DNA of 64,000 nt from Mactromeris polynyma (taxonomy: Eukaryota; Mollusca; Bivalvia; Venerida; Mactridae). The notes beneath the pieces are model-generated. The model was not told where the DNA came from. It ran no database searches and saw only the letters and a program-made list of their open reading frames with translations. Shown one piece after another: positions 29,753-51,499 of this stretch (position 1 is the first letter of the stretch; each line of letters starts with the position of its first letter). Made by a program: the position numbers and the translations under genes. Where the stretch lies: assembly GCA_032209605.1 (NCBI GenBank), contig JASFXZ010000005.1, positions 18,900,860 to 18,964,859 of the forward strand, read 5' to 3'.

Positions 29753-30660
29753 ATAGGTATTTGAATTATTGTGTTATATGCTCTGGTGTTTAATCTACTT
29801 CATGATATGCTTTTTCGAGTCCAGTTCTCATTCAACATATCCCTGTGTGTATGACAAATTAAAATGTATGATCTTGTATACGTGTATACATGTATGTATG
29901 AATGTCTGTATCGTAATTATTCATGTCTTTCAAGTGAGAATATAAATGTGTTTGAAGACTTTGTAAAGTAGACCAGTGTATGCTTCTTTCTAGGGATTAT
30001 TAATTTGTCTGTACCATATTGTATGAAGGTGCTTCTATGGAGTATGTTACGGTACGTGTTTGTGTCTGAATCTACCGTGTTTGCCATAAAACATGCCATG
30101 GAAAAAAATGAACACAAATGTCATGTGTTATTTCTATCATGAACTGTACATAAACATTTTTAGTTTTTTGCCTAATTTATCAGCAACCATCCTAGTTGTA
30201 TGATTCTGACATCATTTCAATTGTTATATCATTGGTGAACTAACAAAAATAGACATATATACATGTATGGGTGTTACTACTTATCTGTAATTTCACTTAT
30301 CATATGATAGTGTGTATGGCTATGCTGTAGTGCGACTATCTGTAATGACGTGGATATGACTGAATTATACATGTATGTGATTTGCCAAATATTGTTATAT
30401 CCATGAACAATGAATGCAAAGAAGAATATATATGTTAACCATATGTTAGTGTTAGGTTTTCGACACTTGGATGTATTTGTGTCGAGTATACATTAGTATA
30501 TACATACGAGATATGGTAGTTCATGTCTGTGATACAACTTGATTATTGTTCCTAGCTGTATATAAACACGCTTACCTACCAATGTGCTGGTCATAAAGCA
30601 GTCAAATCAAAAAAAAATATTTTTCTGTAAGAATTCATTGTTATTGATTTGAATGATTAA

Positions 30661-30666
30661 AATAAA
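30661..30666 (+). terminator. Candidate distal poly(A) signal of the MCT gene
   Basis: The context aaaataaagcctattac is followed by a T/GT-rich stretch (tgtcttctgttgttt), the usual layout of a cleavage site. If used, the 3' UTR is about 7 kb. Confidence 0.45.
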
Positions 30667-30685
30667 GCCTATTACAAAAGAAATG

Positions 30686-31225
30686 TCTTCTGTTGTTTAA
30701 AGATATGTGACACACAAGGGCTTGTTTCAGATTTTATGTATTTCGTCAACTGTTATTGTAAGCTTATTTTCTGAAGTGTGTTGCAGGCTCCTGTGAAATA
30801 CATGAAATCTATGCCTGCACATGTATAGGTTAAATCTATATTTGTTGTTCAAGTTTTCAAAAAGCAATATGATTTTTTCCCTGTTCATGGATCAAACTAT
30901 TTTTGCTCAAAGAGAATCTTCATTAACAGTAGTTGTTATACGTCATAATGTGTTGCATTCAGAGAGATGTTTGCATTCACAATTGTAATAACTGATTGAA
31001 GAAATGCATATAATACAAAATCAAGTCATCATTTTCAACCCGAAGTCTCCAGACTGTCATTGTGTTCGTACAATTACATGGATGGTTAGATGCCAAGTTG
31101 TAACTTCTTCCTGACCATGACTGTATTACAATAGATATGCTAAACATTCAACAACGTATACAATGATCTATATTTAAATGACACAGATGGAAGTTGAGTC
31201 ATTAATAACAAAACTATTGTTGATT
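30686..31225. other. Short intergenic interval between convergent genes
   Basis: It is AT-rich, non-coding, and no repeat is recognised. It lies between the distal + signal at 30661 and the minus-strand signal at 31234-31239. Confidence 0.45.
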
Positions 31226-31233
31226 TGTAGATG

Positions 31234-31239
31234 TTTATT
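31234..31239 (-). terminator. Candidate distal poly(A) signal of Scm
   Basis: TTTATT on the + strand reads AATAAA on the minus strand. It is the most downstream good candidate before the convergent gene. Confidence 0.35.
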
Positions 31240-32566
31240 GTGCTGAACACAAGAAAAAAAAATATACCAGTAAGTTTGAAAGGACATACAAAATCAACAA
31301 TGAGAAAAAAACTCATAAATCAGTCAGATTCAACTAGTCAAATGACACATGTAAGGTGAAAATATTCACAGTAGCTAAATTCATTTAGAAGTGAAGTAGA
31401 ATGGCTATATATACAGAAGAATTAAACAATTCTTATAATTATTATTGAAATAAATATTGAAAGAAATGATGACTTTACAGATCAAAATTTTAGCGCCAAA
31501 ACGATTAACTGCTTCGTAACCAACACTGAATCACAGTACCCCTGTGCCAAACCTTCGAGATGCAACAAAAATGCCAATGGTTGTCCTATGGATTGACTAG
31601 ACTAACGCATTAAACAGAAACATTTGTTATTGTTACTAAAAAAGGGAGATAAATATGGCTTAGCAAAAAACAACAGAACATTATTATGCATAGATACATG
31701 TATAAGTAAACAGATAGACAACAAAGCAGTCACCATCACATGAGAATCTGCATTCCCAAAATGTTATCATGTAACCTAGAACAGACCATGTGATTTTTGA
31801 ATAAACCATGTGACCTAATACAGACCATGTGACTTAGAATAGACCATGTGACCAAAAAACAAATCATATGAACCAGAAAAAATAAATATTCAAGAAAACA
31901 TTCTTCAAGTGAGTCAATCTTACAAAAATGCCACTTTTAAAATCTAGACATCAATGCTAGAGTGGATTACAATTTGTGCATCAAATACATGTGGTGCCCT
32001 AACAACGAAAATGTCTGTCTTGGAAATACATGTGTAGCTATGCACGTCATAAGCTAGCACTTTGAAACCACGGTTACATACAACATAAATAGCAAAACAA
32101 GCAACTACTCTGTACATAGAAAATTGTTAATAAGCTTTTGTCAATATACCACGAAGGAAGCACTTGGTAATACAAAAAAAATATCAGCAGACAAAAGTTT
32201 GTATGTTTTGCAGATTAAAATAGCATACTATGAGAGTTATCAGTCATTCCCAGGTATATACTCCTCTACCATCAAAGAGAGGCTGCAAGTTTTTGTGAGC
32301 TCTAACTTGTGACATTGTAGAATCACTTAACATAAAAATATTCACTTTCAAAGAAACTAAAGAGTCATGTTTAATACAAATATATTCATATTAAACATTC
32401 CAGAACAAAAGTCTTTCTTTTTACAGACAAAATAAGACGGATTCAATAATATAGCACTACCAAGAATAACCAACATGGTATAAATATATTCTTCAACATG
32501 GGGTAGCTAAAATCTAAGTATAAACTTATTTACGTTACGTGTGAAAACTTCTTACATCAATAATTC

Positions 32567-32720
32567 CCTACGACTGCTTCCTGGGTTACCAACCATGACT
32601 AGTGACTTATTCAGGGACTGTAAATACCATGGAAGTATCTCTCCCATAAGGAGATTCAAACCCGCAACCTTCTGATCTAGCGTCAGTCAGTCTACCCCAC
32701 TAGTCCACTATGTTTCACTG
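32567..32720 (-). mobile_element. tRNA-derived SINE (minus strand)
   Basis: On the minus strand gtggactagtggggtagact gives the A box and ggttgcgggtttgaatctcc the B box. The body (ccctgaataagtcactagtc ... acccaggaagcagtc) matches the SINE at 24780. Confidence 0.75.
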
Positions 32721-32895
32721 AGGCAGAGAGATATGTAAATACTTAGTTAGTTTGTCAGACAGTCTAAGTTCATGTGATTGCATCGCGGTTAAAACAGTCA
32801 CATGACATCCCAGTAAACAATTTCTGCATTTCTTACACCAGATTAACATGAACAAATGACAAACAATGATTTAGACCGATATAAATTACATGTTT

Positions 32896-33072
32896 GTTCT
32901 ATATTAGCCCCGCATGTGTCTCTGTACTCCCAACTTTTACACGTGTCTTCGTAACAGAGCCACGCTCAAGCCTGTAGGAAAAACGTGGGATTTTGCCGCA
33001 CGATTTTAACGGCACTCAGTTGTACAGCGACAGTAAAGAGATGTGACATCTGTGGCTGGACTAGTTCTATAT
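32896..33072 (+). mobile_element. Short element with 9-bp target-site duplication, copy 2
   Basis: Agccccgcatgtgtctctgt ... cgacagtaaagagatgtgac ... ggactagt is flanked by gttctatat on both sides (32896-32904 and 33064-33072). It carries about 60 bp in the middle that the copy at 26334 lacks. Confidence 0.75.
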
Positions 33073-33378
33073 GAGGTACAATGAAACAATTACTGTGCCA
33101 GAGAATGATAAACAAGCAGAAAGACATATGTATGAACACAAGCAAAAAAATAACAATAAATGACAAATAAATGAAGCACGCCGCAAAAATGATCTTACTG
33201 ACTTCATATTTTCACACTAATAATGGCCAGTAAGCTAAACAAAGTATGCATAGTAACATTCAAGAACTGCAATTTTGAAAAGGACAGTATGTTCTTAAAC
33301 TAAAATATGTCTAAAAGGGCACAGGTTTCCAAAATTTACTATTTTTGTCTGTCAAAGCTCTCAGCATACAGTGGAGGA

Positions 33379-33571
33379 AGATTGTTCTAGAATGGATGTT
33401 GCAAGAAAGATTGTTCTAGAATGGATGTTGCAAGAAAGATTGTTCTAGAATGGATGTTGCAAGAAAGATTGTTCTAGAATGGATGTTGCAAGAAAGATTG
33501 TTCTAGAATGGATGTTGCAAGAAAGATTGTTCTAGAATGGATGTTGCAAGAAAGATTGTTCTAGAATGGAT
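33379..33571. repeat. 29-bp minisatellite, 6.5 copies
   Basis: The unit gttctagaatggatgttgca plus agaaagatt is repeated with no visible mismatch until the last truncated copy. Confidence 0.95.
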
Positions 33572-33679
33572 ATAGTTTGTCAGATATGTAGTGGAGGGTG
33601 ATGACACACACATACTCTTACAGATGGAATAGATAGGAAGGGATAGACAAGGGTAAATCCAAATGTCCATCCCCCTTTT

Positions 33680-33945
33680 ATATTTTGTAATGCGGCTAAA
33701 ACCTCAGCTTAAAACATGCAGGAACCTTAGTCACATAGTCGTGTCGTGACTATTTAAGCTATCAAGGTGGAGAAAGATCCCATGCAGACAACTGGGCAGA
33801 AGCACCCACCCTCATTAAACCAGCTGAGTGACTTCCTTACTTACGAAATTTATACACTGGATGAGATTTGAACCCGCAGTAGTAAAGATTAAGTGATTTG
33901 CAGTCAGCGAGCATAACCACTTGACCACAGAGGCCACCTTTCCCT
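33680..33945 (-). mobile_element. tRNA-derived SINE (minus strand), second type
   Basis: The minus-strand head ctgtggtcaagtggttatgc (A box) and gcgggttcaaatctcatcc (B box) is followed by a body containing gcatgggatctttctccacc. The body differs from the 5826/11643 SINE, so a separate family is likely. Confidence 0.7.
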
Positions 33946-35198
33946 TTTAAGGTGTGGGGTGCACACAAATAACTTGTTCAATATTGGACATTTTTGACAA
34001 CTAGAGAAGTAAACATATCAGGAGTACTGAAATATAACAGAAATGGCACAAAGGCAAAGATATCAAAATTGTATACATGTATTAACATAAGCGATATGGA
34101 AGGAAATTTCATAACAAAAAACTCAACATATAGTACACAATGAAACAGACAGTTGATAAAACGTAACTTTATGCATATGAAAAAGCAAATGCAAGCGACA
34201 AACGTAACAATACAAGACGATCAAATACAGAACATGCCAACTACATGTATATTATAATTTATCAAATAATTACCAAAAAAACATTTGCCCTGTGTATATT
34301 TACAAAAAATAATATCAAAATAACATGGACAATGATGAAAGTAGCATAGTATGATTACCAATGTAACTTGACAACCATTGTGAAAACTATCATAAACATC
34401 TCGTACCATCAATGTGTCCGAGTCCAATTTTACCTACCAAGTAGAGCTAATGACTTTGTTCTGTGAATTATTTTTACATTTTTGTTTAGTTCTGATTAAA
34501 TAGTACACTTAAAATAACAATTCTCAAAAAGGTAATCAAAATATTGCAGACTGCTGATCTCTGAATTAAAATAAGGTTTCTTTAATTACATGCAGTATCA
34601 TTAAGTCTGGAAGCACCTGTACTAGTTAATTGCACATTTCAATTTTTGTTCAATATCAAGATAGGGTCTTAAACAGCTTGCAAGTTTCCTTAAGTTCATT
34701 CGACAAAATCAAGGACAATAAGTCTGCTCCAATATAATCCAATCAGGGATACAGTGAACTTAAGGACACAATGTTATAAGTCTTAAACAGTGGGAAATTT
34801 ACTGGCAGTTAATACAATAAATAATAAACGATGTTTGACAAACTCGTACATCTACTGATGAAAAGAAAGCACATTCTGTACCGTAATGATACCAGAATGC
34901 ACTAACTACCACATAGATACATTTTAACAAAACCCCAGCAAGTTCATCTTGTTACAAAGGATAAATATAAACTATATACAGATAAGCTGCCACATTATCA
35001 AGGTAGAATCAGTATAATAATTTACAAGAAAAATTTATACAGAAGTAATTACACAGACAATTTTTATGACAAAATTGGAGAACTACACAAACAATCAATC
35101 AGCGATGAAGTGCACATATAAATTGAAAATTTGTTACAAGATTCGTCAAAAACATTTTAACAATACAAGTCCTTGGTACCATTGCTCTGAAAACATCA

Positions 35199-35639
35199 GG
35201 CTCCGTGTTCACAAAGAATCAGTTTTCAAGATCAGGATCAAATATAGGATCTTTCAAACTTTGTAAAAATTGTTATTCAAAGCTAAATCTTTTTACATAC
35301 TGCGGCAGATATGAACATCCTGCAAAACTTTCGAGACATTAAATTGAAATATCACGCATATTAAGATTCAAATGGAAACTAATAGGTTATGACTGATTTT
35401 TGGAAATTGATCCTGATTTGATCTAGATCAGTTTCAGTCATAAGTATAATAAATTAATTTCTCAACAAAACAGTGAAGTTTTGTATGTTTTAACGATGTT
35501 AATAAGGAGATTTTAAGGTATTTTTGTGCATGTTAATGAGAAGAACTGGAAAAAGTGTTCAATTGCTTCATGAAAATAGCAAATATTTTTGTGGATCTAG
35601 TTGACCAAGATCAGCCGACTCTTTGTGAACATGGGGCCT
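35199..35639. mobile_element. GTTCACAAAG-ended MITE
   Basis: ggctccgtgttcacaaagaa and gactctttgtgaacatgggg plus cc are inverted ends. A subterminal caagatcagga / gaccaagatcagc region and an AT-rich core follow. It is about 440 bp and non-coding. Confidence 0.75.
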
Positions 35640-36324
35640 AAAGAAAATTTCTTACAGAATCTATAACACATATTCTTTTTATGGCAAAACGAGAGTACCT
35701 TATGTACTGTTAATCAAAGGTGATGAGTAGATACAGGGCTCTAGAAATCCACTTGCCCGATGTCCCGGACAGGTCTAATTGCCAATCTGGACTACCAACA
35801 GCTGAGTTGGACTTAGTCCGGGACAGGTCTGTTTCAGAAGCCTGGACTCGATGCTTTATATAAATGACACCCACAAAAGTCCAGTGTCGGACATGTCAAA
35901 TTTAACAAGTACACTAGTCCGGGACAAGTGTATTTGGAAAAAAATTCTAGAGCCTTTTGATAAATATTTATGATTTGCCACCAAATTCATTGAAAGCTTT
36001 TAACAATACGAGCCCGGGTCCTAAATTGGACTGGAAGAAATCCAGTAATAATATTTCCTTTACCCTTAAACTGGACTCGAAAAAATCCATGATTAACATA
36101 ATTGTTCTTAAAACATTATAATAAACATATACACATTACAATTTACATGACAAATTATCAAAGTTAAATGAAATAAAAATGCCATTCAATATTGGAACAC
36201 CTGCACAAAATTTGACTAATGACAAAGTAACATTATATACACCACTTCATAGAACCAGAGAAAAATAATGAGGTACATAAAAAGTTCATAAACATCTGTT
36301 CACTAGCCTTCCCCTGGGTTCCCT

Positions 36325-36585
36325 GGGCACGTATTCACAAACGTTTTAAGACTGAATCTCAGACTTAGACTTTAAAATGGTAAATTTTCATTTTGTTCCT
36401 ACGTTATTGTTACACGATATATTTTAATAAAACATGGCAGAAGTGTAGAATGAGTAACAAGAAATATTCAGGCAAAAATTTATCCGTTTAAATATAATGA
36501 AAACAAAATGCTTGTAAATTTATTTTTTGTAATTTTAAAGTCTAAGTCTGAGATTTAGTCTTAAAACATTTGTGAATACGGGCCC
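36325..36585. mobile_element. GTATTCACAAA-ended MITE
   Basis: gggcacgtattcacaaacgt plus tttaagactgaatctcagac and its inverse (gtctgagatttagtcttaaa plus acatttgtgaatacgggccc) form about 50-bp arms. A diverged relative is at 11667. Confidence 0.85.
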
Positions 36586-37253
36586 AGGCTTTCATTAGAC
36601 TTAACATCATCTTCTGCAAAACAACAGTCTGAGGAAACCTGCAAACCCACCATAGCACCATCTTAATTATCCAACAAATAAGTGGGGGAATTCACAAACA
36701 TTGAAACTGCTGAACATGCTTTGTCTAATCATAAGTATCCCAGTGGTAATACTGCCGAGTGATGAAACTTCTAGCGCCTTAATCCATCCTTTGTTTTTTG
36801 GCCTTACATTTTAAACCATTGACAATAAATGACAATCCTGTTCATGTATTGTGACAGACAAAATTAAGTCAAAGTTCTCTTCATAAAAATCCTCCATCAT
36901 TCGATCGGACATGTTCTATTATTAGAATTATGTTTACAAAGAAATCCCTACAGGTTTCCCAAGGCGTTGAAATTGCAAATAACACGACTACAGGAATAAT
37001 ATTATCCGTGACTGAACACAGGCAACACTGCCATAAACAATACCTTAATTGAGTAAATGCCATTCAAAAACATTCCTTATTCCAAATGTCCATCATTTAA
37101 GAGCCTTTTGGCTCCATGCGATCCGTCCAGTGACTGGAAACAAAGTGAATGTTTTGATTTCAAAGGTTTTTTTCTAATGCTAACGACAACTTGTTATGTT
37201 ATTCTATTAAGATGTCGATTAATATTTCCTTTTCTTCCAGATTGTTTATGTCA

Positions 37254-47467
<10,214 letters not shown>

Positions 47468-49874
47468 CTGCAAAGACAAGTTCAACAATGTTTTTAAATA
47501 CATTGCAGAGATATAAATAAACAGAAAAGAAGGTGAAAGTGAATACAAACATTTGTTTTATATTCAGATTATGTCATAAATATTAGATATGTAATTTCAT
47601 CATACAAATTTTTTACATGCTTACAATACTTAGTAGTACCCAATGCTATATTTATAAATAACCCCCAAAAATGGAATTAACAACTCTTATCTGTGATTAC
47701 TTGTTTCACTGCATGGTAATTAACACAGCAGGGTGTTTGTCAGTTAGATTATGACAATATACATGTTGAGTTTGAACTGACCAATTTTCTAAGATTCAAA
47801 TCAATGTCCCTGTCTATTGGATCCATACTGTGATGGTGACTGACCCTAACTGAGCAAATTAAGCATCAAACCCCATGGCCCACTGCCACTGCCCATTTTT
47901 TAAAAGCTAACTAACATCAGACATGTTGCCCATAAACAAAGAATTTTTAGTTGTGTTGGCACTAAAAAATATGCTGATTTCCTAAAATCCAACTGACCAA
48001 AATATTTTATCCATACCCAAATTGTTCACTAATAAAAAGCCCGAAAGTCAGATATACAGATCTATAAAAAATATATTCTCTTCTTACCTCCCAAACACTT
48101 TTTTTAGAATGTAACAGGAAACAGGTATACTCTTACTTTTAACTGTTACTTAATTGGTGTGTAATGGCACATTGTTCTAATTGAAAATAGTGTTCACTTG
48201 CCAGGAATTTGGAGACTAATTCAATCATGGAGGATAGAAATGATGAGTGACAACTTGTTGATTGAAGAGCAGAGGTAGCAAAGATATCTCAAATTAGGAC
48301 ATTTTTATGTTTGTGTTACTGAACTTCTCAGAAGCAATCTATTTTAATTAGCAATAAGTGATAAAATCATAATTTCATCAAATGTTGCCATAATAAAGCA
48401 AACAAAAGCTCACTGGTTTCTGTCACCCCAAGCATTGTGCGTATTGCTGAAGAAGCTCAATAACACAACCAATTACCCATTACAATTATCATGACATTGC
48501 CCTGAAATAATTATTCAATCAAAACTCTGCCATTGTCCTGAAATCAATATTCAAAACTAAAACATTGAATGACATGAACAATGTACAATTAAATCGCTCA
48601 TCATCTAAATCAAATGCATTTTGAATATAACTCATAGTTAATGTAGTGTGAATTTCACAAACATGTCACTATTTAGCACAATTGATCTAAGCCAATCATG
48701 AGGTCTTGTTTGACCTAAAGGAGCGAATTATAGTTAAATTTATGTTGAAGGGGCCTAATAATTGATTTGAGAGTTTGAGACAAGACAGTTCGAACCAACA
48801 GTAGTAGAACAGTATAAATTATATCTAGTGAAATTTCTTGAGATTTTGTTATCAGTTTCAGTCATCCAGATTGGTCGACATAACTGAGTTCCAGTCAAGA
48901 GTAAATAATTTTATCATTATCAGGACCATTTAATTTTTGGAAAGATTACCATCCATAATTGTCATTATCTATATTATACAACATGCAGTCTGCATCTGTA
49001 TACAGTAACAAGTTGTATATAATCAAGTGGTAGCAAAAATTCTGTTGGCTTCTTTATTAATACGCAGACAGAGTGAGACATTTTTCAATTTCACCAACAT
49101 GTTTCGTGACAATAATATGCTGTAATACTTATTTTATAAATACCATTTAAATGTGGTGTTAAAAAGTCAATAAATAACATGTGTGTATGAACTATGATAA
49201 TATAGTTATGGTATTTGTGACCTTATTTACACTACTTTGCACAAACTCTTATTATAAGTGACAACCACATGATATATTTTACTATTGTTACCTTTACACA
49301 TTATTAAGACGATAACATAAACTACGTCTGTAAATGTTTAATTTATGGGATTCTCCGTATCATGAAAGGAAAATCTTGACAATTTTATGACTTATTTGGT
49401 AAAAACTTGGATTTTTTAATTGTTAACGACACTAATAATGACATATACATGTACAGCATTAAACAAACTCCCATAATCATAGCATGTACAATGTTGACGG
49501 GAATCCCATAATCCTAGATCATGATCGAGTCTAGGACCTGTAATCGTAGCCACTTCCAAAAACATTTGACCTAATCACCTATCATTTTCGCCAAAGATAT
49601 ATTTTTAGTCAAAGTCATAAATCTTTCACAAATGGCCACATTGGCGAACAGCAGCAGCATCCCTGATGTCAGAAATCTGTAACAGTAGGGGTCATGTTTT
49701 GTAAAGGGTGAATATTGGGTCTTGGCTAAGACTTTAAGCCAAATAGAAATATATTTTGCACTTTCTCTTGCCAAATCTTGGACAAGGTCTGGCCATTTTT
49801 GATCCCAATCACGATGCACTTATTCTCACTCCAAGATAAGCACAAAAAACACAAACATGCAATGTAAGTTGGAC
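47468..49874 (-). other. SCMH1: Upstream part of Scm (probable 5' UTR intron)
   Basis: The acceptor at 47468 implies an intron here. The AT-rich sequence shows no TE ends and no convincing exon. An 82-codon minus-strand frame at 49571-49819 is unrecognised. Confidence 0.5.
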
Positions 49875-50155
49875 AGTAAAAGCTTCCAAGTGATGTCCGA
49901 ACAATCTTGGTTGTATTCATCATTGTTAAATAACCTGTAGCATACTTTAATTATCAGTGATTATACAAACACGGAATGATTGGACGAAAACTCATCACAA
50001 AAGGTCACAGCGAACTTTATGTACGGTGCAAATTAAAATAGAAACAATTACGTATTAACCGGTACTCTCTACTTATGATGACATCCTATAGAATACTAGA
50101 AAACGACGAATTTATCACTTTGTATTTACTTTTTTCGTCTTTCCGCTTTCTTCTT

Positions 50156-50165
50156 TCTCGCGAGA
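50156..50165. promoter_or_regulatory. TCTCGCGAGA palindrome, left copy
   Basis: This 10-bp palindrome is a known metazoan core-promoter motif of TATA-less genes. It sits about 2.7 kb upstream of the Scm ATG exon on the Scm side, with a possible donor (aaaaaa|gtaaat) just downstream on the minus strand. It may mark the Scm transcription start; this is inference. Confidence 0.45.
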
Positions 50166-50439
50166 TTATGATGAATAAACCTAAAGGATAAAGAACTAAC
50201 GAAAAGGATGGATGGTTATAGAAATTTCCCTTCGTACAGTTACATATTTCGTCATTCACAGAAAAACATCAAAGAATATTATTGCAAGCGAATATGGTTG
50301 TTAGTGAACAGTGAGACGTCTGTAAACATATGTTCATGGAATAATATATATTTTAAATAACGAATTATTTTAAGGAGTCCTTAATACAAAATGCATGCAG
50401 ATGTCGTGCAGGAATACTACATGAATACAGCCATCCAGA

Positions 50440-51363
50440 AAGACAATGATACATTAAAGCTGTACATACACGAATAACACCATACAAGAAGGCCTAGCAA
50501 AAACAACAGAAAACCATATTGGCGTTACATCAAGAGCAAGAAAGAAGACAATTACTAGTATTGGTATATCCCCCCTCCTGTCTAAGGGACACTTGGTAAA
50601 CGACGCTATGGGAAAAGCAGATCTACTTTTCAAGCAGTTCAGCTCAGTCTTCACAAAGGATGATGGACAAGGTATCCCGCAAACTTCCAAACAAATAGAA
50701 GGCAACATAGAGCCGCTAACCATCACTCCGGAAGGCATTGCAAAACTTGAAGAACTTACAAGTATCAAAAGCCCCGGGACCAGACAATATAGAATGTACA
50801 GAGGAACTAGCATCAGGTACTGGCACCCTTCCAGAAGACTGGACCAATGCCAACATCACTCCACTCTTCAAGAAAGGAGATCGGCACCAACCTGCCAACT
50901 ACCGCCAAGTTTCACTCACTTTAGTACTTTCCAAGATCCTCGAATATGTAGTCTGCAAACACATGTTAAAACACTTCGAATATCACAACATCCTAACATC
51001 CTTGGATCATGGTTTTAGAAGTGGTTACTCATGTGAGACACCACTGACTGTTACGATTGACGATCTCGCCAGGAACTTTGACAGAAACCTTCAAACAGAT
51101 ATCGCCATCCTAGATTGTTCAACGGCTTTCGACACAAAGTTCCTGGCGAGATTCTCACAAGAAACATTAGCTCCAATTATGGTATCCGGTGATACCTACT
51201 CCAGTGGATAGAATCATTCCTACGTCATAGAAAAATGTGTGTAGTTGTTGACGGCTATCACTCTGCAGACGTTCACGTAGAATCAGGGGTACCGCAGGGA
51301 ACAGTAATTGGCACGATACTCTTTGTTTGTCATATTGATCAACGACCTACCAGAATATGTTAC
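50440..51363 (+). pseudogene. Jockey-type reverse transcriptase relic, 5' part (left copy)
   Basis: Broken frames encode RT-linker and RT motifs: DAMGKADLLFKQFSSVFT, APGPDNI, LPEDWTNANITPLFKKGD, PANYRQVSLT, GFRSGYSCETPL, DIAILDCSTAFD, then VESGVPQGTVIG. At least two frameshifts and a stop occur, and no endonuclease part is present, so the element was already 5'-truncated. It is cut at INDLPEYVT by the younger insertion; its continuation is found only after the second copy. Confidence 0.9.
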
Positions 51364-51499
51364 CTGTATAATACTTCTTATAGGACAAACAGAATACTCA
51401 TCTGGTCTTAATTATGCTAGTTATATACATAACCAGTCATACTTATTAACCGATCTTATAAACTTAAACTATGTTCTGTACTTTGTCTACTTAATAGGT

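Larger units (their letters stand above)
23622..30685 (+). other. MCT 3' UTR and/or downstream intergenic DNA
   Basis: No coding exon is recognised. AATAAA signals at 25680 and 30661 allow either a 2-kb or a 7-kb 3' UTR. The first 2 kb holds MITE and SINE copies. 26450-27800, 28490-29400 and 29760-30650 are AT-rich with nothing identifiable. Confidence 0.5.
31226..37253 (-). other. SCMH1: Scm 3' UTR and/or downstream DNA
   Basis: It follows the Scm stop on the minus strand and has no coding exon. It holds two minus-strand SINEs, a 9-bp-TSD element, a 29-bp minisatellite and two MITEs. How much is transcribed cannot be told; several TTTATT (minus AATAAA) hexamers occur. 31240-32560 and 33950-35190 show nothing recognisable. 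Confidence 0.5.
49875..51363 (+). repeat. Left copy of a 1.49-kb direct duplication
   Basis: It is identical by eye to 55018-56507 except for one base (ctcactttag here, ctcacatttag there, near 50920). It includes about 565 bp of host DNA and about 920 bp of an old reverse-transcriptase relic. The right edge abuts the inserted retrotransposon. Confidence 0.95.

Noticed and set aside
49571..49819. 82-codon minus-strand open frame upstream of Scm
   Set aside because: No family recognised, poor support from context; could be repeat-derived. Not annotated as a gene.
50454..50813. 119-codon minus-strand frame, repeated at 55597-55956
   Set aside because: It is the antisense of the reverse-transcriptase relic, present twice only because of the duplication.
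51308..51499. Start of the retrotransposon protein at 51308
   Set aside because: The ATG at 51308 and the next 18 codons belong to the older RT relic (present also at 56452 without the insert); the fusion is accidental.
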